From assembly GCA_030603445.1 (NCBI GenBank), contig JAUVXU010000014.1:1-39503 (forward strand): DNA of 39,503 bases, read 5' to 3'. The notes below the pieces were generated by a model. That model made no database searches. It was not told the origin of the DNA and worked only from the letters and a program-made list of their open reading frames with translations. The position numbers and the translations under genes are program-made. Within the stretch, counting starts at the first letter, position 1. Every line of letters begins with the position of its first letter. Source of the DNA: Methanomicrobia archaeon (GTDB lineage Archaea; Methanobacteriota_B; Thermococci; Methanofastidiosales; NM3). Positions 32,882-39,503 of this stretch are shown in pieces.

Positions 32882-33432
32882 TATATCCCATCCCATTGTG
32901 GGTAGTTATGTTCAAGCGAAAAAGCATCAAGTACTTTTCCAACAAAAAAATTGTTTATATCTTGTAAGGTTTTCGGCCTTGTGTAGTATGCCACTATTGG
33001 TGGCAGGATGATTGCTCCTGCAAGAAATAGCTTTTGCATATTTTCAATAGCTTGAAGGGAAAGCGGCGTCTCGCGTGGCATGACAACAAGAGTTCTTTTC
33101 ATGCGAAGCGTATTTTCTGCAGCCCTGGTGATAAGGTTGTTGCTGTGGCCATTAGCAATTGCTGATAAGGTCTTCAATGAGCATGGCACAACTACCATCC
33201 CATCTGTATGGCATGTCGATGAGGATATCAATGCTTCTAGATTTTTTTCATTGTAGCACTTTGTTGCCAGTGCTTCTGTCTCTTTTACAAGGCACCCTTC
33301 AATATTGGCTATCTTTTTTGCAGCTTCAGATATTATAAGATGCACTTCAATATCTTTTTCCTTTAATGCCGCAACAAGGTCGTGGCCAAGGCAGTACCCG
33401 GATGCCCCCGTTATAGCAACGATTATCTTCAT
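32881..33432 (-). CDS. ubiX: UbiX flavin prenyltransferase
   Basis: UbiX prenylates FMN to make the cofactor of UbiD enzymes. The 183-residue protein begins KIIVAITGASGYCLGHDL and has VVVPCSLKTLSAIANGHSNN, VVMPRETPLS and an end rich in Pro (AIILPPIVAYYTRP), all family features. The stop overlaps the UbiD start (TAATG). In this operon UbiX and UbiD supply the decarboxylation step of the archaeal mevalonate pathway. Confidence 0.95.
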   Translation of the reverse strand: MKIIVAITGASGYCLGHDLVAALKEKDIEVHLIISEAAKKIANIEGCLVKETEALATKCYNEKNLEALISSSTCHTDGMVVVPCSLKTLSAIANGHSNNLITRAAENTLRMKRTLVVMPRETPLSLQAIENMQKLFLAGAIILPPIVAYYTRPKTLQDINNFFVGKVLDAFSLEHNYPQWDGI

Positions 33433-33475
33433 CCTTTATCCCCCCATGCTAACAATCTTTCAGAATAAATATTTT

Positions 33476-34396
33476 TTAGATCCCTATTGTTGTTTTTAAC
33501 ACCCTAAATCCTTTTTTCTTGATAGCTGATGCGACCTTTTCTTGCACGCTTTTTTCAGGAGTAAGTGCCACCATATATCCGCCAAGGCCTCCGCCGGTCA
33601 TCTTGGCGCCTATTGCCCCATTTTCTCTAGCGGTATTTACAAGGCCATCAAGGTCATCGTTAGAGACCTCTATCTCCTGCAACAGCTTGTGATTCTCATT
33701 CATCAACTTGCCGACTGCTTCTAGGTCAAATGATTCAAGTGCTTTTCTGCCTTTAAATGCAACTTCTTCAGCAGACTTGAAGATATTATCATACTTCTCA
33801 GGATATTTTCCTTTTCTTTCCTTTACACCTGCAACAGCTGCCATTGTGTCAGCCACTTTTCCGGTATTTCCCATGACGATATTTACGGGTCTTGCAAGAT
33901 GCATGCGCTCCATGATATTCTCTTTACCCTTGATAAACCAGATCAACCCCCCATAAGTCGATGCTGTGTTGTCAATGCCGGAAGGGACGCCATGGTATCC
34001 TTTCTCCCCTTCATACGCAACGCGATTTATAGCATCATCTGAATAGTTGAGGTCGAACTCATCTGAAAGCGCGCGTGCAATAGCTACGCAGGACGCTGCA
34101 CTGGCACCTACGCCACTGGCAGCATAGAGGTCGCCCCCAAGCACTATCCTTACCCCTTTTTTCTCCAGATTCATGGCATTAAATATATTGTCAATAGAAT
34201 CCTTTTGCTGGGATAGCTTATCTTCCTTGTATTTTGGGGTGGCAGGCCTGTTGTCCTCATATTCAAAGCCGCCAGATATTCTTGAAACAGCAGCAGTCGT
34301 GCGCATACCTATTGCAGCTACTATTGCAGGCACACCGTGTACTACGAAATGTTCGTTAAATAAGATAACTTTTCCAAATCCGCTTCCTTGTCCCAT
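33476..34396 (-). CDS. mvk: mevalonate kinase
   Basis: GHMP kinase phosphorylating mevalonate. Features are GFGKVILFNEHFVVHGVPAI at the N-terminus, the ATP loop ASGVGASAAS (93-102), the catalytic Asp in SGIDNTAS (Asp142) and AKMTGGGLGGYMVAL near the end. It has 306 residues. It is the first gene of the isoprenoid operon, followed after 43 bases by ubiX. A possible ribosome site GGAGAT lies about 10 bases before the ATG. Isopentenyl phosphate kinase and HMG-CoA enzymes are not in the window. Confidence 0.95.
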   Translation of the reverse strand: MGQGSGFGKVILFNEHFVVHGVPAIVAAIGMRTTAAVSRISGGFEYEDNRPATPKYKEDKLSQQKDSIDNIFNAMNLEKKGVRIVLGGDLYAASGVGASAASCVAIARALSDEFDLNYSDDAINRVAYEGEKGYHGVPSGIDNTASTYGGLIWFIKGKENIMERMHLARPVNIVMGNTGKVADTMAAVAGVKERKGKYPEKYDNIFKSAEEVAFKGRKALESFDLEAVGKLMNENHKLLQEIEVSNDDLDGLVNTARENGAIGAKMTGGGLGGYMVALTPEKSVQEKVASAIKKKGFRVLKTTIGI

Positions 34397-34640
34397 AATA
34401 GGTATCTCCTTAACCCGTTTTTGATATGTTGCATATATATTATTTTTGGTTTAATATGCTTTACACATAAAGTGTGCCATTGAACATAAAGTTCTTATTC
34501 AAATTCAATAATCGATTTAAGATGATAAATAGTAAATCGTGTTATATAAAAAATTGATTAGATTAATATTACTTTTTCTCCTAAACCTCTAATTCTATAA
34601 GAATCGCAAACATGTTTTTTATCGCTTATAATTATTAGGG

Positions 34641-34655
34641 GAAATATTTTTAATT
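34641..34655 (+). promoter_or_regulatory. AT-rich promoter box of the GHKL gene
   Basis: GAAATATTTTTAATT is centred about 30 bases before the ATG at 34678. The gap between mvk and this gene (34397-34677) holds otherwise only AT-rich promoter sequence. Confidence 0.35.
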
Positions 34656-34677
34656 ATTTTTCTATCAAAGAATATAT

Positions 34678-35499
34678 ATGTCAATATTGGAAAGTTACAA
34701 AACTTGTTGCAATATTCGATACGAATACTTGAATACTAAAATATTGGATATGAGTCCACTAGATTTTGTATTGCCAATACATTTGGCATTGATGTTTGAA
34801 TTAATATTAGATGCTAAAAGAAAAGGAAAAGAGATAATATTGCCATCAAACCAGGACGCTGCTTCATATTTTAGTGCAATGTATAAGATAGGTCTTAGAG
34901 ATGATAGATTAAGGGGTAATACATACATCCCTTTGAGTAAGCTTCCTCTTGATCAAAAAGACATTGCAGATTTAAAAAACGACATGTTATCAAAATTGTC
35001 TAAAGGAATGCCTACGAGGGGGGAACAAGTTGTGGGCTACATAATTGATGAGTTAATAACAAATATATACGATCATTCTAATTTTTCTTTGGCTCTTGTT
35101 GCCGCTCAAAAATACAAAAAGAATTCACAACTAACTTTTTATGACAATGGTATCACTATCCCACACAACTACGAAGTAAACAACCTTCCTTTTAAAAATG
35201 ATTGGGAATCAGTGAAAATGGCAATGGGAGGATTATCAACAAAAAAAGAAAAAAGCAGAGGATACGGTCTTCGTTCTTGTCAAAATTTCATTAAATACTT
35301 TGAAGGGGAGATGTTAATACTGTCACGTGCCGGTGGATTATACAAAAGCATGGATAATAAGGAATTTAGATCAGTATCTTTAAGCGATAAATTTAAGTTT
35401 GATGGAACTCTAGTATGTATTAATACTAAAATATCAAAAATTTCAGGGAAAGATTTTTATAATTTAGTTGAATGCAAAAATCCAAGGGGGTTAATATGA
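34678..35499 (+). CDS. GHKL-type ATPase, histidine-kinase-like
   Basis: A 273-residue cytoplasmic protein. Residues about 115-245 form an HATPase domain: N-box DELITNIYDH (124-133), G1-like DNG (156-158), and a G2-like RGYGL (194-198) after a charged loop. No DHp/His phosphorylation domain, receiver or membrane segment is present, so it resembles anti-sigma-type serine kinases (SpoIIAB, RsbW) more than sensor kinases, though the N-terminal 110 residues are unfamiliar. It is translationally coupled (ATGA) to a STAS-like gene. Codon use is more AT-rich than the neighbouring isoprenoid operon, hinting at transfer. Function is unknown. Confidence 0.7.
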   Translation: MSILESYKTCCNIRYEYLNTKILDMSPLDFVLPIHLALMFELILDAKRKGKEIILPSNQDAASYFSAMYKIGLRDDRLRGNTYIPLSKLPLDQKDIADLKNDMLSKLSKGMPTRGEQVVGYIIDELITNIYDHSNFSLALVAAQKYKKNSQLTFYDNGITIPHNYEVNNLPFKNDWESVKMAMGGLSTKKEKSRGYGLRSCQNFIKYFEGEMLILSRAGGLYKSMDNKEFRSVSLSDKFKFDGTLVCINTKISKISGKDFYNLVECKNPRGLI

Positions 35500-35804
35500 A
35501 AACAATTTTAGTAAATAAATACCTGCATGGTGGTCTTAGCCTAAGGTCATATGCGAAAGACATCATGAATGATGTGCTTAAACATCAGGATTGTGAGATT
35601 TCCCTTGATTTTAATGATGTAGAGTATATCAGTAGGTCATTTGCCCATGAATTGATTATGGATAAAAAAAACACCAAAAAAACAGTAACATTCATTAATA
35701 AAAATCCTAATGTTGATGCCATGTTCTGTGTTGTGGAATCCAGTATCAATCAGACAAACACTAGAAAGATAAACATAAAACTTGGAAGCCCCATCTCCAT
35801 ATAA
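35496..35804 (+). CDS. STAS-like domain protein (DUF4325 type)
   Basis: A 102-residue protein with the fold pattern of a STAS-like domain: beta strand (CEISLDFNDVEYIS), then RSFAHELIMDKK as the first helix (the canonical anti-anti-sigma Ser lies here as S-R-S), and VTFINKNPNVDAMF. The start at 35496 has an AAGGGGG 6-12 bases upstream and overlaps the stop of the GHKL gene. I infer that the ATPase phosphorylates or binds it, as in bacterial partner-switch modules. Short T-rich sequence follows the stop. Confidence 0.68.
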   Translation: MKTILVNKYLHGGLSLRSYAKDIMNDVLKHQDCEISLDFNDVEYISRSFAHELIMDKKNTKKTVTFINKNPNVDAMFCVVESSINQTNTRKINIKLGSPISI

Positions 35805-35833
35805 ACTTTTACCCTTTTATGTACAAAGCCGGT

Positions 35834-37222
35834 TTAATACGTACGGCAGAATGCCAGTACATCCGGAAGCATTTCTGCAACGTCATGTGCTGTAAAAAAC
35901 GTCTTTTTCTGGGCATAGAGCGTATCACCGGCAAGCCCGACAGCAAAAGTTGCGGCAAGCGCGGATTCTAAAAGGAGATTTGTCGTTGCAAACGCTGCAA
36001 TACACCCCGCAAGCACATCACCTGTCCCACCTGTTGCCATACCCTCATTGCCTGTGACGTTCTGCCACGATTCATTTCCGTTTGAGATTATGTCCACCAT
36101 TCCTTTCAGCACGATTGTGCAGCCGTATTTTTCGGCAATATTTTTAACATGCTTTTTTCTTTCGTTAATTGTACTTGGGAGCGGGCCAAACAAGCGTTCG
36201 TACTCTTTTGCATGGGGGGTTATGCACACATTCTTACCTAAAAGGCCAAGATGCCCCTTTAGTGCGAACAGGCCGTCCGCGTCTATTACAAGAGGCACTG
36301 TTGCACGTTCGTAGATATGAAGAAGCGCATCAACAGTTTCTATGGAACGTCCGGCGCCAACACCGCATAAGATAGAGTCCACAGAGGAAAGTAATGGGCT
36401 TTTGGCTAGATGCATCGTGATATCCGGCCCTACTTGTGATTCTATGATAAGGTCGGGGCTTAGTGATCGCAACGCATCACCAACACACAAGGGGCATAGG
36501 ACATATACCAAGTCGCATATCTTTGCGGCCGTTATCCCTGCGTAGGCTGGGGCGCCATGATATGTTTCAGACCCACCGACTATAGCTACCACGCCACCTT
36601 GGCGCTTGTGTGCGTCTTTACTGCGTCTATGGAGAAACTTCACGTTCCCCGGGCCGCACTGCATGGTCAATTGGCGCGGGATGCCTATGGGGAGCGTTGT
36701 TGCATTTTCTACCTTCTTCTTGTGCAGTGATATCGTTGCATCGGCCTGCAGTTGCAGATCTGTCCCGTAGCCTGAGGGGACGTCTATTGAAACTGCCGGC
36801 ACATCCGCGTTGTTGATGGATTTGATGAACGAAGCGTATGGCTCCCTAACAACACCGCTGGCTCCTGTGCCAAGCATAGCGTCTATTATGAGATCGTAGT
36901 TCCAATTCTCTGGAGGATAGCATGACGAAATGATGTTCACGCTGCAGTGTGAGAGGATCTTGAAGTTTTGTCTTGCCTCTTTTGTCCTTATCTTTTGGGG
37001 TTCTTGTGCAAGCAGCACGTCAATATCAAAATCATCTTCAAGGTGGCGGGCAACAACAAATCCGTCGCCCCCATTATTTCCAGTTCCACACACGATAGCG
37101 ATTTTCTTTCCATCAATATTAGTTCTTATATGGTCTGCTATGCCCCTTCCTGCATTTTCCATCAGGACAATTGGAGGTAGTCCAAAGTAGCGTGCGTTCG
37201 TGTCAGTGATGCGAAAGTCCAT
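35834..37222 (-). CDS. nnr: bifunctional NAD(P)H-hydrate epimerase / ADP-dependent dehydratase
   Basis: This enzyme repairs damaged NAD(P)HX. The fused protein is 462 residues. The N-terminal epimerase domain (about 1-210) has LMENAGRGIADHI and CGTGNNGGDGFVVARHL, and VPAVSIDVPSGYGTD. The C-terminal dehydratase (about 220-460) has AIVGGSETYHGAPAYAG, VIDADGLFAL, ITPHAKEYERLF and the end motif GGTGDVLAGCIAAF (about 393-406). It is the second gene after a coiled-coil gene. The fused form is common in archaea and bacteria. Confidence 0.95.
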   Translation of the reverse strand: MDFRITDTNARYFGLPPIVLMENAGRGIADHIRTNIDGKKIAIVCGTGNNGGDGFVVARHLEDDFDIDVLLAQEPQKIRTKEARQNFKILSHCSVNIISSCYPPENWNYDLIIDAMLGTGASGVVREPYASFIKSINNADVPAVSIDVPSGYGTDLQLQADATISLHKKKVENATTLPIGIPRQLTMQCGPGNVKFLHRRSKDAHKRQGGVVAIVGGSETYHGAPAYAGITAAKICDLVYVLCPLCVGDALRSLSPDLIIESQVGPDITMHLAKSPLLSSVDSILCGVGAGRSIETVDALLHIYERATVPLVIDADGLFALKGHLGLLGKNVCITPHAKEYERLFGPLPSTINERKKHVKNIAEKYGCTIVLKGMVDIISNGNESWQNVTGNEGMATGGTGDVLAGCIAAFATTNLLLESALAATFAVGLAGDTLYAQKKTFFTAHDVAEMLPDVLAFCRTY

Positions 37223-37226
37223 AAGA

Positions 37227-37466
37227 TCACTCTATAAGTTCACCTATCGAACAGCTGTCCCAATCGCTCTTCTCCTGTATTTTGACGTAATTAGCAGTGG
37301 ATGGAGGCGAGGATATCTTTTTTATCTCGGTCTTACTGTCTTTTTCTTTTGAGGAAGAAGATTTTTGATGTTTTTTTATTTCGGCTATATCCTCTTTTAT
37401 CTCTTCTAAAATTTTAAGGATCTTTTCTATTTCCTCTTGCATAACGTAATGAGGATAATTACTCAT
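37227..37466 (-). CDS. small coiled-coil protein
   Basis: A 79-residue acidic/basic protein with a heptad-like helix (EEIEKILKILEEIKEDIAEI) followed by a Ser/Lys-rich linker and an unstructured C-terminus. No family recognised. It ends 4 bases before the NAD(P)HX repair gene, so they are cotranscribed. An in-frame ATG at 37442 (before QEEIEK) is a possible alternative start. Confidence 0.6.
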   Translation of the reverse strand: MSNYPHYVMQEEIEKILKILEEIKEDIAEIKKHQKSSSSKEKDSKTEIKKISSPPSTANYVKIQEKSDWDSCSIGELIE

Positions 37467-37530
37467 TTATATTTTTCTATATATCTCTAAAAGTTATTTA
37501 TTATCTAATCGTCCTGCTATGAAGTAATTC

Positions 37531-37544
37531 TTAAATATATATAG
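37531..37544 (+). promoter_or_regulatory. TATA-like box of the transglutaminase-like gene
   Basis: TTAAATATATATAG is centred about 23 bases before the ATG at 37560, in agreement with a leaderless transcript. Confidence 0.45.
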
Positions 37545-37559
37545 CCCCGCATTCTAGTC

Positions 37560-38114
37560 ATGAGAAAATTGCTTGCAGTTCTAGCCTCAGTTGCATTGGT
37601 GCTAGTAGTGCTTTACCCAAACGCCTATCTTGGTGTTGTACAGATGCGTAATGAGGCGAAGGGGTTGGAGTCGCTTGTAGATACAGACTGTGAGCTTGTT
37701 GCATTGGTGGGGGATCATCTTGATATATCGGGAGAAACGCCTGAATCGTGGGTATTACGTAACATACAGTGGCAAAGCGATTATGATGCATATGGCAATT
37801 TAGAATATTGGGCTACACCCAAAGAGACCATTTTATCTGGTAAAGGTGATTGTGAAGATAGGGCCATATTGGCAAAGTCGCTAAACGCTTACCTGCAAAA
37901 GGATGTTGAGATAGTGGTCCAGGTGGACCATGTATATCTTGTTAAAGATGGTGAGAACTATTTTGGAGTTTCTGATACAGAGGGTGTAGGAGAATTAGTA
38001 AAGAAGATAATTGTAGAGATGCCGGTAATAAGGAAAATAATCATAGCAGCGGGCCTTATAATAATCTGGGGTTTGGTGGCGTATTACGAAGCTTGTAGTC
38101 GTCTTTGGATATGA
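37560..38114 (+). CDS. exported transglutaminase-like cysteine peptidase-fold protein
   Basis: A 184-residue protein with a hydrophobic N-terminus (signal or anchor, LLAVLASVALVLVVLY), a transglutaminase-like core and a C-terminal membrane helix (about 157-176). The catalytic triad pattern is Cys98 in GKGDCEDRA, His124 in VDHVYL and Asp139 in VSDTEG. Such archaeal proteins act outside the membrane, maybe in peptide or cell-surface processing. It is followed by the duplicated intergenic segment. The substrate is unknown. Confidence 0.8.
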   Translation: MRKLLAVLASVALVLVVLYPNAYLGVVQMRNEAKGLESLVDTDCELVALVGDHLDISGETPESWVLRNIQWQSDYDAYGNLEYWATPKETILSGKGDCEDRAILAKSLNAYLQKDVEIVVQVDHVYLVKDGENYFGVSDTEGVGELVKKIIVEMPVIRKIIIAAGLIIIWGLVAYYEACSRLWI

Positions 38115-38484
38115 CAAACATCACTTGATATGGATGTTAACTGTATCTCCCAACATTTTGTTTTCTGCGGTGGTTTATGCGTCTTTAATCATATAATTAT
38201 TCCTCTCTTTTGGAAAATTAGAATTCCGGGACGCATTTTCTTAATCTCTCCTTCATTTGTATAAAAATAGAAAATTCCCTCTTTCTCATAAAAACATTTT
38301 TTCCATGTTAATACAAATTCGAAAATAGGGGAAGATGAATTGATATGAAATTTAGCCTTTCCACCACGATTTCGGACAACATATATGATTAAGCGATGAC
38401 CACGAACAACTTGAGCGGTTTTGGGGGAGCGGAGTGCAACTGTACCAAGCGACTAAAAAGAGTGTAGAGTTATCCTTAAACCCA
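38115..38484. other. intergenic region holding the decayed duplicate segment
   Basis: A 370-base gap with no intact gene. It consists of the duplicated promoter segment (38142-38350) and then a GC-richer tail of about 130 bases that gives only short frames, for example 23 codons from 38396. No terminator or RNA gene could be assigned to it. Confidence 0.6.
38142..38350. repeat. duplicated bidirectional promoter segment, copy 2 (decayed)
   Basis: This stretch matches 28103-28310. On the minus strand it still begins with ATG and the codons for M-L-G-D, like M-W-G-D of the ACT regulator, but a stop comes after about ten codons. On the plus strand the ATG at 38345 begins M-K-F-S and ends after 15 codons. 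The genes that the copy once drove have therefore been lost. Confidence 0.85.
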
Positions 38485-39503
38485 TTAAATGAGAAGTAAA
38501 AAAATCGAAACAGGAATTTTTACGTAATTTCTATAATTTCCTAAATCATCCTTTGTAATCATAATACCTTTGTTAAAAGATTTAAACGCAAAGAAATCGG
38601 AACTATTTATTGTTGCTTGATATTTTACTTCAAAAGGCAAGTATTTATCATCATGTATTAGAACAAAATCAACTTCTTTTTTATTTTTATCCTTATAATA
38701 ACAAACGGTGTCTTTTGGATCAAATAAATCCCTTGGATTTAAATTGAATGATAATCTACAAAGATGATTATAAACAACTCCCTCAATTAATTTACTCTTC
38801 ATCTCTAAATTTAAGAGATTGGCTTTGGCATTAGTATAATAATCTTTTTTTCCATGGGACCAACCATGTAAAGCGTGAAATATGAATGGGTCCTGTAAAT
38901 ATATTTTTTTCATAAAAGTATGAATTCTTTTATCGTGTATCGAACAACGGTATGAAATATTTGCAACAAATAATTCTTCAAGAGCAGTTATATAATCTTG
39001 AACAGTATTATGGGATTTTACTTCGGTATTTTTTGTAAAACTATTCCAACTTATGGGATTTGACAATACATTGTATGTTTCTTTTATCAGTTGCTTAAAG
39101 TAATGCTCTTTATAATTATATCTTCTCAAATCCCCTATAATTGATGTTAGATAGACATTGAATAATTTCGTTGAAATTTTACTATTCGTCTTATATTCAT
39201 TAATTATTGAAGGTATACCTCCTGTTAATAGATAAATTTCAAATAAAGCATCTAGTTGTTTCTTAAATATCATCATATTCTGAATATCTTTGCTAATTTT
39301 TCCTTCAAAAAATTCGAATATTTTATTTGTTCTATCTTTTTTACTTGCAAATTCAGAATCAAAAAGTTTATTCTTGGATTCTGGCCAAAGTAAATTAACG
39401 AATTCTGAAAATTTCATAGGGAGTAAAATTTTGTCAAGTGGTTCATCGTCTTTTCCTCCCCTCCTACCAGGCATAAGTTCTGTAGAATGTTTTAAATCCA
39501 TTG
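38485..39503 (-). CDS. AAA_14/DUF4143-type ATPase, N-terminus beyond window
   Basis: The visible 339 residues start with STELMPGRRGGKD and LLPMKFSEFVNL, which is the region after the Walker motifs in this ATPase family, and continue into the C-terminal DUF4143 domain with a nuclease-like VDFVLIHDDKYLPFEVKY (D-E-K-like motif in EVDFVL ... PFEVKY). The frame is open to the window edge, so the N-terminal AAA domain is outside. These proteins are common accessory ATPases of unknown role in archaea. AT-rich codon use suggests an acquired gene. Confidence 0.82.
   Translation of the reverse strand, partial: MDLKHSTELMPGRRGGKDDEPLDKILLPMKFSEFVNLLWPESKNKLFDSEFASKKDRTNKIFEFFEGKISKDIQNMMIFKKQLDALFEIYLLTGGIPSIINEYKTNSKISTKLFNVYLTSIIGDLRRYNYKEHYFKQLIKETYNVLSNPISWNSFTKNTEVKSHNTVQDYITALEELFVANISYRCSIHDKRIHTFMKKIYLQDPFIFHALHGWSHGKKDYYTNAKANLLNLEMKSKLIEGVVYNHLCRLSFNLNPRDLFDPKDTVCYYKDKNKKEVDFVLIHDDKYLPFEVKYQATINSSDFFAFKSFNKGIMITKDDLGNYRNYVKIPVSIFLLLI

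Noticed and set aside
38396-38467. 23-codon frame after the decayed promoter copy as a gene
   Set aside because: It is too short, has no ribosome site, and sits in a remnant region.

Overview
The window is a stretch of archaeal chromosome, most likely from a euryarchaeal methanogen lineage. The evidence is a Sep-tRNA:Cys-tRNA synthase fragment, a CofD-type F420 enzyme, the archaeal pantoate kinase / phosphopantothenate synthetase route to CoA, the archaeal (phosphomevalonate dehydratase) mevalonate route, RadB, NurA, archaeal XPD, and many TATA-like boxes 22-30 bases upstream of start codons with no leader. An AT-rich methanogen relative such as Methanofastidiosa would fit, but that placement is a guess. 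No CRISPR array, rRNA or insertion sequence was seen.

Layout. 1-1324: tRNA-sulfur genes (SepCysS, ThiI-like). 1326-2514: a small membrane protein and a PAS protein. 2524-5133: two AbrB-PhoU paralogues flanking a small secreted protein. 5130-8608: CoA synthesis, with coaBC divergent from pantoate kinase, phosphopantothenate synthetase and an ECF-type S component. 8795-10377: amt-glnK. 10378-15683: an AT-rich accessory region with tRNA-Gly(UCC), a structured GC-richer intergenic element, an orphan membrane protein, a gene remnant and a probable restriction-modification cassette (AbrB-like protein, winged-helix protein, NPPY methyltransferase, PLD-fold nuclease). 15684-25897: core genes for an Fe-S protein, PLP homeostasis, DNA repair (NurA, RadB, XPD), an RNA m5C methyltransferase, CoaD, a zinc-ribbon microprotein, CofD with a NifR3-like TIM barrel, a basic microprotein and an E1-like enzyme. 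25984-28114: a site-2 protease, a zinc-binding small protein and an ACT-domain regulator. 28306-29955: a secreted eight-repeat protein. 29963-34396: a five-gene operon for the archaeal mevalonate pathway. 34678-35804: a GHKL ATPase plus STAS-like pair. 35834-38114: NAD(P)HX repair, a coiled-coil protein and a transglutaminase-like exported protein. 38115-38484 is a decayed duplicate of the 28.1-28.3 kb promoter region. The window ends in a truncated DUF4143 ATPase gene.

How the genes work together. PoK, PPS, CoaBC and CoaD carry pantoate to dephospho-CoA. Mvk, UbiX (prenyl-FMN supply), the UbiD-type decarboxylase and the two-subunit dehydratase make up most of the archaeal mevalonate route. 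Amt and GlnK form an ammonium uptake and sensing unit. The best leads for something new are the GHKL/STAS pair, which resembles a bacterial partner-switch in a lineage without sigma factors; the restriction-modification cassette with archaeal-type controllers; and the duplicated bidirectional promoter segment.
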